Assembly (NCBI GenBank): GCA_030544215.1
Contig: JARZZO010000016.1
Span: 55,655,501 to 55,719,500 of the forward strand
From: Zantedeschia hybrid cultivar
Taxonomy: Eukaryota; Streptophyta; Magnoliopsida; Alismatales; Araceae
Reading direction: 5' to 3'
DNA: 64,000 nt
Below are positions 10,662 through 22,600 of the stretch, one piece after another (position 1 is the first letter of the stretch; every line of letters starts with the position of its first letter). Below the pieces are notes generated by a model. That model saw nothing but the letters and a program-made list of their open reading frames with translations, was not told the DNA's origin and searched no databases. The position numbers and the translations under genes are program-made.

Positions 10662-13600
10662 GTATGTTTTGGCTGTAGTGATTATGGCACTTAGTTGGTT
10701 TCATAATATCTTTGAAGTTAGTATTTGTGAAATACCATGAAAGGAAGGGGACTTGTAAATATGTTATAGCATGATTCTTCCTTTGCATGGGATTGGCATG
10801 ATTTTCTTAAACATGTCTGCTAACTGTTTGTGCCGACTTATATTGGTTAATTTTTTTTCTTTCCATTTTCATCAGGTTGATGTTTTTATGTTTGAAACCT
10901 GCATATTTTCTAAGAGTCTAATTTGAGGACCTTTTTTATAATTGTTAGGTGCTCGTTGCATGTTTACAATGTCAAGTTTGAATGCGTGCTTTTTTTTTTG
11001 GGAATGTGGGCGGTACCACAAATTGTATTAAATATAAAAAGGTTGGACGCATGTACAAGTATAACCAAAAAAATCCCAAAAACCCCTTTACAAAACACAC
11101 CCTGCAGGTGTATAAGATATTGTCCAGTATTCCCTCCAGATCAGCACAAAGAGGGCAAAGATAAGATGCTCTATACCAGGTATGAAGTGCGCAAATCTAT
11201 ACCGGGTAGGAAGTCTCCTGTGACTCACTCTCCAGATAAAAAGACTTTAGGCTCCCATATAACCTCAGCAAAAGGATGTCTAATATCACCATCAGAGAGG
11301 AGCTGGTGACTGAGAAGATCCCCTTTGCACTCCAAGTCGAATACCATGAATCCTGAACCAAAAGCTTGATTGTGAAATCTTGAAGTCGTGAGAGAAGTCT
11401 CCTAAGCTCATCTATTTCCTCATCCTTGAATTGTCTTCTAAAAGAGGGGGCCTATGTTCCCCCATGTGGGCTGGGGTCAAAGACGTGACACGACCACCTC
11501 TTGATGGGAGGCAATAGCATATAAACTCAAGAATCTATCACAAAGAGAAGTCCCATTACACCACTTATCTGTCCAGAACAAACATCTCTGTCCATCACCT
11601 AGGTTCCACTGAGTGCTTGCTTGCAATTTTGAATGCAGGTTCAAACTTCAAAAGAAACTTTAGAAGTTTAGTTAGTTTCTTCTAAGATCCAAGTCTATGG
11701 ATTGCCTGCTCTCATGTCCCTTGAATGATTGTGTGCATTCACCTAGGAGGTATTAATAGTCTCATTAACAATTGTAACACTAGTGTAACTTCCAGATGCC
11801 TCAATAGTGAAGTGTAAGCTGTTAAAAGGCTAAACTCCCAATAAATGCCTTTTGGATCCTGCATGGGATGGAGAGACGGAGACAAGCTCCCGCGATGGTA
11901 GCCACCTCGGCTATTGGTGCGAATAGGGTTCCCCTCCGGAAGGTCCTGACGAGCTCACCGGCTTTCCGTACATACTTATCTTGTGGAATGGTAGGGCACT
12001 TATGGAGAGGATGTCCCCAGAGGGAGGAGGACCTATGCCGAGGTCTTGGCTTCTGGTTTGGGTAGCCAGGTCCCTAGGGAGGTGGGAGATACAGCTCAGT
12101 CCTTAGGTGTCTCGAGTGGACATCAAAGGTCTGAGACACTTTCCAGGAGGAAGCTGGAGACGCGGAGGTTCTGCAAGTGTTGGGTCACCAACAGGGAGGT
12201 TCTTCAGACCTCATCTATGACCTACTCGCTACCAAGTGGCCTGTAGATGGTTGGGAGGCTCGCAGAATTGCATCCAAGTTGTTCCTTTGACATGCCCTTC
12301 CGTGGAAGTTGTGGAGGAAGTGTCTGTGTGTGGGGTGTTCACTAGCAGGAGGCTGGTGGTTTGGGTGTCCCATTGAGAGACCCATACCGCGAAATACCCG
12401 TACCCTCAGGGGCTGGAGGTCAAACTAAAGTTGGTGGGGGTCCCCTTACTTCTGTTAGAGGAGAAGTTAATTAGAGAGCTCCTAGCAAGTTTTGCGGATC
12501 AAGGATTTATAGTCTCGTGGATGCCAGAGATGACACCCAAGCTGGGGGTGCTGGTTAAAGCTTTTGTCTTGACTTGAAGGAACATTTCGGTGGTGATGGA
12601 AGCGGCCCTTGATGGGGGCCGAGCAATGGTAAGAGTCCATCCTAGGCACTGGGAAGGTGGCGGCGCGCAGCCTATGCAACTAGGGTTTCTTTGGGGGGCT
12701 TGGTTGGGAGGTGGAAGACGGGTTGGAGAAGCGTGCGGGAAACATGACTCTGATCGGGCTTCTGAATTTCGAAACACTTGTGCCAGCTCCCTCAACAAAC
12801 TCGTCAACCTCCTTCATTAATCTGGGTCGGAAATGGGGTTCTTTGGTTTGGGTCGGTCCTACGTCAACCCGGGATAAGTAATAGGGCCGACTTGATGACT
12901 TACTTGATAAGATCGGCCCAGTCTTTAGGCCTCTAATGGATCTCATCTTCTCTGCCTGCCTCAATGTCGGACGACTGTAATGCAGAACCTAGCTCCTGTT
13001 GCGGCTGCGGATGGACCCTGCTTATTCTTGAGTCCATCTCGCTCCCTTGCTAGCCCCTGTCCTCAGACTGTGGCTGCCGTTCCTTCCCTCTGACTGCATC
13101 CTCCTGCTCCTTTGAGGATTGGATGGTGGCTATGAACGCCGTTAATGCGGCCTGCCACTGTGCCGATTCTGAACAGGAATGGGCGGTGGTGAACTGGCTT
13201 ATGGTGGAGCAGGCTCTGCAAGGGGGGCTCTTTCCAGGGCCCAACCAGCTACGGAGCCATGGGATTGGAGGGAAGGATCTTCTGGTTGAGGGTGGTGGGG
13301 AAGGTTCGTCACTAGTCGTAGAGATACGGCAGGTGGATTCGAGAGGCTTAATTGGGAAGCTTCACAGGTTGGTGGTGTAATGGGGGAGCTCTGCCAGGAA
13401 GGGGGTGTGCAATGTCGTGGGAAGGGGGTGGATGGAGGAGTGAATGGAGAAGAGGTCAGTCCAATTTCGCTGCAAGAGCAGGCTGACATGTCAGGGGAGG
13501 CTGTGAGGGAAGGGTATTTAGATGACCATGAAACGGAGGTGCTGGGGACACCATTATAGCGTGGAGACAAGGATGATGGCCCTATCCCAAGGGGGAGAAT

Positions 13601-16600
13601 GGATAAGGCAGAAGTGAAAGACCTCATAGCTAAGGTGGAAATATTGATGTGAGCTCAAGCTAAGGGTGTTGCTAAACGGATAGGGGTCTCATTTGAAGGA
13701 GTAGAGAAAGATATCCATTTGGTTCTGAACAAAATTGAGAATATGTGGCAGCTTGGAGTGGCAAGAGGAGCTAAGGATAGAAGGTCTATCAGGGAGAGGG
13801 GACGGGAGAAGAGTTTGGGGGGTGGAAGGAGAGGGAGATAGGAAGCTGTCTTGCTTCCAGTGAAGATTGTCTCTTTGAATGTGAGAAGCATTGGGGGTAG
13901 GGAGAAGAGGGCGGCTGTCAGAGAGATGGTCAGGCGATGTAGGGTGGACATCCTTTGCATTCAGCAGACTAAGTTAGAAGAAGGGGGAGATCAGGTGTGG
14001 CGAGAGGTGGAAAGCTCTAGGCTCACAAAGGGGGTTGTATCCATAGCTGTGGGAAGGTCGGGAGGTATCATGGTTTTGTGGAATGAGTATGTAGTAGATG
14101 AGGTGGGCAGGCAAGTAGGGAGGAATGCCATTTCTGTTATGTTCTGATGTGTAGAAGATGGCTTTTGCTGGGATTTCACCGGGGTGTATGGACCACAGGG
14201 GAGGGAGGAAAAGAAGATAATGTGGGAGGAGCTTCTTACGTGGCACTTCCAATCTGGTAGACCTTGGTGTGTTGCAGGAGATTTTAATGCCACTGTTTTA
14301 GCTTTGGAGAAATCTAAGGGTGCTTCAACTTTGGGATCATGGAAGACTTTGCAGACTTTATACATAGGGGGAGTTAATTGATCTGCATACAAATAATGGC
14401 TTCTATACCTGGTCTAATTCCGGAGAGCAGCCTTTTTGCTCAAGATTGGATAGATTCCTTGTCTCTGCTGATTGGGAAGATTATTTTCCACATTTAAAGG
14501 CTTTTGTTCGATAGACACCTCTATCAGATGAGTGGCCCATTCTTCTTAGTTCCAATTTCAAGTTTTGAAGGAAGAATATCTTCTTTGAAAAATTCTGGCT
14601 GTTTGAAGAAGGCGTTATGGACTTTGTGAGGAATGAATGGATATCAGGAGGTAGAAAGGAATCTGCAATGGCTTCCTTGGTGGAGAAACTTTCTTGCCTA
14701 GGACGTGCTTTTAGCTGTTGGGGCGCCTCGAGGAGAGAAAAAGGTGAGGAAGCCAAGGACAAAATGCTTCAACAATCTGATGGTGGAATGCTTTGGAGAA
14801 GGCCGGATTGTTAGATGTAGAAGACAGGGAATAGAGGGACAAGCTCAAAGCAGACTTTGAAGACTTGCTTCTGAAGGAAGAAATGTATTGAATTCGAGGG
14901 CAAATATCAAGAAATCAGTGGATCAAGGAGGGGGACAGAAATGTTGCATACTTTCAGTAGATTGCTTCGGATATAAGAAGGACAAATCACATTGGCAGCC
15001 TCATGGTTGATGGTCGGGAGGTATCCGATAGGGATGGTATTGTGAGACACATTCATGATTATTACTCGTCTATTTTCAGAGGAGGATAGGGCCCACCCGT
15101 CCTTCCAAGATAGTTTGCTTCCACAGCTGCAGATTCAGATGGAGACCTCTTGTCTGCCCCTTTCACCTTGGATGAGTTGAGGAGTGCTGTTTTTGCCTTG
15201 TTCAAAGACAAGACTCCTAGTCCGGATGGCTTCCCCTTATTATTTTACCAACACTATTGGGACATTGTGCATGAGCTATTGCTACAGGCTATATTGGAAT
15301 TTCAATAAGGGAAAGCTCATTTGAGGGGTATCAATAACCTTTGTGGTCTTGATTCCTAAAAGAGTAGGAGCTGACACTTTGGCAGATTTTAGGCCGATTA
15401 GTCTCCTTAATGGGGTATACAAGATCATCGTCAAGGTGCTTCCCTCCAAGTTGGAAAGCTTGATGCACATAGTCATTAGTGAGAATCAGACAATTTTATC
15501 AAAGGTAAACAGATACGAGAGGGATTCCTGGTGGCCCATTAATGCTTGGATGGGATGAAGCAATAGAGGAAGAGGGGGGTAATCTTTAAGCTCGACTTCG
15601 AGAAAGCATATGATAGAGTCAATTGGGGATGCCTTCTGAAAATCCTTTTGGGGATGGGATTCGTAGAGGATTGGTTCTAGTGGATCAAAGACTATATTTC
15701 TTCTGCTTTTGCTATCCTAGTTAATGTGAGCCTACGTCTTTTTCTATAGTGTGGAGAGGGCTTTGCCAGGGGGATCCAACATCCCCTTTGTTATTTGTTT
15801 TGGTGGCTCAGGTTCCTAGCAAGATGTGCATGAAGGTAGAGGAGTCTTATATCTAGGGTTTCAGGCTTGCCCAAGAGGGATACACACTTGCAGTCAAGGT
15901 TTGCCGACTCGTGGATCCATATCGGATCAAGTTTGGCCAGATACGAGTCAGATCCGATCCGACTCAGGCCGACCCGCTCTGACTCGCACGAATTGGGCCG
16001 ATTCAGGCCGCTTTAGGCCAATTTTTGTTTTTTATTTGACAAATCTGTCATTTACTTGACACTGCTTTCAACGCTTCAAATCCTTCTCTTTCAAGAAAAT
16101 AACCTTCGGGACCTTGGATATACCAAAACCCTCAAGAAAAAAGGAGAAAGAAGATGAAAAGAAGAAGGGAGGAAGGCTTTGAAGGCTTCGGCTGCTGCCT
16201 TCTGTGCGAACAGGAACGCCACAGACCAGAACCCATGTTTTTCAGTGTGTATTATGTCGGATCAGGGTGCATCATGTCGGATCGCACCGACTCGTACGAG
16301 TCAAGCGTGCCAACTACTCGTTCGGCCCATATACGAGTCGACTCGATTTGGTACGATACGGCAACCCATGCCTGCAGTATGTAGACGACACCTTTGTTTG
16401 ACTGTGGAGAAGAAGCACCTTCTACATGCTAGACTTATGTTGGAGCTTTTTGAGGAAGTTAGTGGCCTTAGAGTTAATTATGTGAAAAGTTAGATAACTG
16501 GTGTTAATATGGAAGATAGGGTGTTGATGAGGGCAGCTGCCATTATGGGGTGCCATATTAGGTCCTTCATGATCACTTACTTGGGGCTTCCATTATGTCC

Positions 16601-19600
16601 AACGTCTATCAAATGTGTAGATTGGCGACCTATGATCCAAAAATTTCACTTGCGATTGAGGGTGTGGAAAGGTATAGTTATCTCCTACAGAGGAAGGTTG
16701 GTGCTTTGCAAGTCCGCATCAGACACTCTTCCCATTTATTTCCTCTCCATGTTTAGGATCCCAAAATCAGTAGCCAGGCTGCTTGAAGCCATTCGGAGTA
16801 GTTTTTTTTTTTGGTGAAGGAGAATGGAGAAGAGGCCAAGCAGGGAGGCTTTGGAGTGTGTTGGAAAAGGGTTTGCAGGAGCAAGGAGAATGGGGATTAG
16901 TGATTAAAAATATTTGGGGACTTCAATCATGCCCTTTTATCTAAATGGTTATGGAGGCTTGGCCCTAAAACTTCATGAATGTGGGGTGCAGGTGATTAGA
17001 GAAAGAGTAATATTTGCTGCAATTCCCCTGCGTGCTGCACGCAGGGGCATTGCAGTGGATAAACCCATTTTTTTTGTATTTCAGATGGGCCCCAAGGTGC
17101 CCTAACTGTCCATACAGTGCAATGTCTGATCGGACGATCTCAGAAAAGCTGAAAAATAAAAAACCGAGCTCCAATGAACAGTAAAAATGTACTTTTGTTT
17201 ACTATTCATTGGAGCTTAATTTTTTATTTTTCATATTTTTTTGGGTCGTCTGATTGGGCATTGCATTGTATGGACGTTTAGGGCACCTCGGGGCTGACCT
17301 AAAAAAATATTTTTTGTTTGGTTTACCCACTGCAGTGCCCATGTGTGTTGAATAGTATTTTCTCTGAGGGTAATACTTGCTGCAATGCCCCTGCGTGCTG
17401 CACGCAGGGACATTGCAGCAAGTATTACTCTCACAGAAAATACTATTCAAGGACTAGGGTCTAGGAGTTGCAATCGCCAGTGGTGCATAATGTCTATCAT
17501 GCTTGGAGAGGCATCCTACAGGCGTCTGACATCATTATGGCAGCTACTCAACTTTTCAGTGGGAGACAGACAGATTTGCCTCTTTTGGTTAGATAAGTGG
17601 TGTGCTCCAGCTTCAGTTGCCAGCATTTTCCCCAGACTTCTTCTTATCTCTTCATCTATAAAGAGCGATGTGGCACAGGTGAGAGACCAGAATGGGAGTT
17701 GAGCACCATTCTTCTGGCGAAATCTGTGAGATGAGGAGATTTAGGACTTCCTGGAGCTTATGTCTCTGCTGCAGAATTATCAAGCTGATTTGTCGGTGCA
17801 GGACTCTTGGAAATGGGGATGGAGCTCTTCTGGAGACTTCTCTGTCTGGTCGGTGTATCTTATGATTGTGGATGGAGGTACTAGATCCCCACATTTCCAT
17901 CAGATCTGGGATCCTACTTTGCCTTTGAAGGTCAAGGTGCTTATGTGGAGGATATCCATTGGAAGACTGCCGACATGTAGGGGTGTAAACGGGGTGGATT
18001 CAGATCTGGTTTAATGTGATCTGAATCCAGATTTGACAACACATGATCCGAACCCTACCTGGATTGGATTCGAGTATGATCCGGATTTAAATCGAATTCA
18101 AAATTCGGGTTCGGATCATCTTGTCCCTGGCAGAATCACAGATCTGGACAATGTGGGCAGCATTCCTCACAGAAATGCAGATCTCGGCAGCACGGTGCCC
18201 CCTGCCTGGGAGCTTCACCTCTGCTGGATCTGCACTGATGCCGCTGGCTTCTCACCCCCTTTGGACCATGTTGTAGCTGCGTGGAAGCAGACTTGCCAAA
18301 TTGCCCGGGGGGGGGGGACCAGTTCACATAAAGCTGTTGGTGCAGTTGAGGCCGATGATGACGGGGCTGAAGGAGCAAGCTGGGTTCACGGATCTGCCAG
18401 AGATGGTACAAGGTGAAAAATATATGTGAACAAGATCTTTACATATATTGAGCAAGTTGGGTTCATGAATCTGAAGGAAGTTGGCGCTCACGGCCAGGCT
18501 GATGGTGATGTTACAAGATCTTGACATATATTGACAAGGTGAAACATATAAATCAAGGTGGCCCAATATCGCAGATCTAGGAAAGATGATGATTAATTTG
18601 GCTTCCTTGTTCAAGATCTTGACATATATTGACAAGGTGAAAAATATAAATCAAGGTGTTCCCATATCGCAGATCTAGGAAAGATGATGATTAATTTGGC
18701 TTCCTTGTTCAAGATCTTGACATTTATTGACAAGGTGAAAAATAGAAATCAAGGTGGCCCAATATTGCAGATCTAGGAAAGATGATGATTAATGTGGCTT
18801 CCTTGTTCTTTTTTCTGCCATCCTTACGATGCTATTGCTTTTAATTGCTTGGGGATGGTGACGTGCTGGCTTCTTTCCAGTTGGGAAGGTAAGGTGCTGG
18901 CTCTTCTTCCCTTGCTCTGTTTTGCATGGCTTAGAAAACAGGGCCAAGGTGATGATGAATCTTCATTATGATGCTTTCCACATGGTTGCGAGGAGAATAA
19001 CCATGTTAGCTTCTCCATGGCTAGCTGGGGATGTTTGTCTGTGGCGGTGAGGGAATACGAAAGGAAGAGAGGGAGGGGGCAAGCACGGCGCTGGGGTTTG
19101 GGGGACCGCGGAGGGGGCACGGTCGGCAGTGTTGGGGGCGGCATTCAATGGGAGGGTGCCGGCGGTGGAAGTGGAGAATCCTAGGTCTAGATGATCACTG
19201 ATTATTTTGGGGTTGGGGAAGGCATGATTCGAAAATGTCACTTTAGACAAATATTTCGGGTGTCCCAAATGTGGATCCGAAATTGAATGTTTTTGGGTCA
19301 ACGTGAAATTCGAAAAGACAGCCTTTTCGGGTCAAAATGTGATCCGAATCCGAACTGAAATCTGTTTTACAAACTGGCTTTGTATCAGGTTGTCGGATCC
19401 TGACAATCCATTTACACCCCTACTGACATGTGACAGACTCATTCGTTTTGGGTGTGATGTGTCTCCTCTCTGCTCCATGTGTGGAGATGAGGATGAGTCC
19501 CTACATCACCTATTCATAGATTGCAGTTTTGCTCAAGAGGTTTAGAGTCTGGACTATCTTGATGTCAAGTTTCAGCTGCCAGGTCTGAGGGGGATTAGTG

Positions 19601-22600
19601 TGGACTCCCTTGTTTCAGTATTGGTCTTCTATGTTGGCACCAAAGGAGGACCGTTTGAGGCAGTGGTTAATCCTTCTTGCTACTGTGTGGGCCATCTAAT
19701 CTGAAAGGAGCAATAGGATCTTCAAAAAAGAGGCTTTGGTGTCAGAAAGGTTGCTGATTATTTGTAGTAGAGTCAGGAAGTGGGCGAGTCTATTGGGCAA
19801 TGTGGATGCGGGATAGTCGTCCTTTTTTGTTCTTTTGAGGGGCGGTTAACTCTTGTCACCATCTTGGTGTTTGCGTGTAGGTTTTTGTGGGCATACTTTT
19901 TGTGGGCGGGAATTGGGTGTGAACTGCCTAGGCAGACCGCCTATTTGGCAAGGTGGCCGACTTTTAAATCACTGTTTAATACAATTGGGGTACCATCCAC
20001 TTTTTTTTTAAAAAAATAGTTGAGAGATTAATTTTATCCTTCGATGCCTTAACAATGTGTTAAACCCTGTATAAGCCAGAGATTATGTTTTCCCTTGGAA
20101 AACTTCATTAAGAACTGGGAGCAGGGTGGAAATTGTAGAGGACGGCTATGCTAATTGCAGCCCCGCCTACTAAGGAACTGTCTGTGACCAAGGATTGGTG
20201 TAACAAGGGATGTTTGGGTGGTATAGCCTGTTTATACAGTAATAATGTACGTCCATTATACACCGTGATAGTGTAGTTTAACACTATGCACTGTTGTTAT
20301 TAGTTTCTACATTGTCTCATGAATATTGAATCATTAAGATGGATTCATAGTCTTATGCTAATTGCAGCCCCGCCTACTAAGGAACTGTATGTGACCAAGG
20401 ATTGGTGTAACAAGGGATGTTTGGGTGGTATAGCCTGTTCATACAGCAATAATGTAGGTCCTGTATACACCGTGATAGTGTAGTTTAACACTATGCCCTA
20501 TTGTTATTAGTTTCTACATTGTCTCGTGAATATTGAATCATTAAGGTTGATTCATAGTCTTAGTACCTGTGAAATGTGTATCTGTTGTAGGCTGCCATCC
20601 ATGTCATTGCTTCACATCTTGGAGCTGAATTGTGTGAATGGAGAACTCCCACACCAACCCTCTGGAAAGAGCACATGCATAACTCCAATTCAGGTTTCCC
20701 CCCCTTTTTCCTCCTGATTCTTCCATGCATCAAATGGCTATTGGTACATTTCTCATGTAATTTAATACTCTTTTCCATGGGGAAGATGTTTGTATAGTGG
20801 TTGCTCTGAGTTTGGGACTATCCTTGCCTCATGTTGCTTTCTGTGTTGGATCTTTATGTTCAAATAGGAGTAAGCTATGTGTCCAAACTGGATGAGTTTG
20901 AGGCATTCGTAGATACAATAAGGAAATACCCAGTACTCCCATCAACCAATGCAGAAGGGTTAGTAAAACCTGTTATTTTATTAATTGATGACCTCCCTGT
21001 GACGAATGGAAGAGTTGCTCGTGGAAGATTATGCAAGTGCTTAAATGGTCTATCCCATTCAACTCGAGTTCCGACTGTCGTTTTGATAACAGAATATTTT
21101 AAAGACGATTCTAGTGACGGTAGAGCATGTAATTGGGAGGAACTTGAATCATCTCTGGAGAGGGCTGGAGCACATAAGGTAGTATTATTTTGAGTGAACT
21201 TGTCGTGGATAATCTATTTCAACTTGTTCAAATTTGTTACAAAGTTTATTGCAGGTGTTCTTCAATCCTGTCACAGTAAATTCCATCAAGAAGACTCTTT
21301 CCCATATATGCCGACAAGAGAGGTGTAATGTGTCTGAGGAATTGCTGGATCAAATTTCAAGGCTTAGTCAGGGTGACATCAGACATGCGATAACTTCTTT
21401 GCAATACTTTTGTCTTAGCCCAGAGCAACCTCTTTGCACTCCTGGGTCCAAGGTAATTGGTATCCATTCTCAAGGAAATTCTGATCCTTCTGCTCTGCCA
21501 CTTTCAAGAGTCAATGTAGATTATGGACCAAGTGGAAGTGTTACCATACCGTTCGGTCGAGATGAGACACTCACTTTATTTCATGCACTGGGGAAGTTTC
21601 TGCACAACAAAAGAGAGAACGGAGATGCTTCTTCCATGGGTACAATACAATCTGATCCATTCCCTCCTGCAGTAGTTAGAGCTCAGAAATATTAGTTATA
21701 GCTCTGAAACATAAGTCTAAGTTTTTTGGTATTTCCATTTTTAAATAAATTATTTGTTTTCTTTAAAACCCAGGGCACTATTTCTTGGTTATTCATCTAT
21801 GTTCATTGTTTACCTATTCATGGTCATAACCTCATGAAATATTATTAAACTTTTAAGGGTATACATGCAAGTGAAGGATCCCTTGAGAGTGTCAGATATT
21901 GAATGTTTTATGTGTGGCTACTCCTGAGATAGACATTTTGGTATCAATGTATCATCTACTGTTACCTATGCTTTGACAACTACCTTCCAACCTAGAAACA
22001 AAATCATCACCTCCAAGTTTTTAATCACACAAAGCATGGGTATCCAAACTTTCAGACTAGGATCTTCTGTACCATCTTTCCTCTAATGTTTACTGCTTAG
22101 CAGCTACTGGAATTGTTATAATAAAATGCCAAGTAAAGTTATGTTTCTTTCATTATCAGGAAAGGTACACCTGTGAAGGCTATGGAAGCTTGCAGGATTT
22201 TTATGTAATGTTTAACTTACTTATGGGCTGCTCGGGAAGATAATGTTGGGTGTTCTTTTGACAAAATAAGGCAATTTTTGCAAGTATTTCATGTGTAACT
22301 ACTATTTTGCAAGATTCATAGAGGTTGTTTAGCCTTTAGAGATTGGCATTGATCCTTCCCTTGCCATAGGCTGGTCTTTTTGCTTAGGAGTTGGATTAAA
22401 TCAAGGAAATACTCCGGACATTTTTAGCTCCTGTTACATACAATGATTAGATGCATCTGAGGGAATTATCTTGTTTCTTGTTTCACATCATACGTGTTTT
22501 TCTTTTCTCGGTAGGTTTGTTTTCCTTTCTTCCATGTACACTTTTAGTCACCATCCCTTGGACATTTGAGGGAATTTTCAGAAGTTCATGCTGCTTACTG

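Larger units (their letters stand above)
11868..20015 (+). mobile_element. Degenerate sense LINE in a RAD17 intron, split by three later insertions
   Basis: ORF1 starts near 11868 and shows a knuckle-like segment CGMVGHLWRGCPQ (about 11977-12016). The endonuclease follows at 13851-14460, reverse transcriptase at about 15150-16960 and the C-terminal zinc-binding part at 17450-19560. The tail, TTTAATACAATTGGGGTACCATCC, then T/A runs, ends near 20015. Three insertions interrupt it: 15895-16370, 17005-17430 and 17978-19422. Reading across each of them restores LINE protein sequence. Stops and frameshifts are frequent, so this copy is older than the LINE at 1266-9360. I could not identify its TSD. 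Confidence 0.85.
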
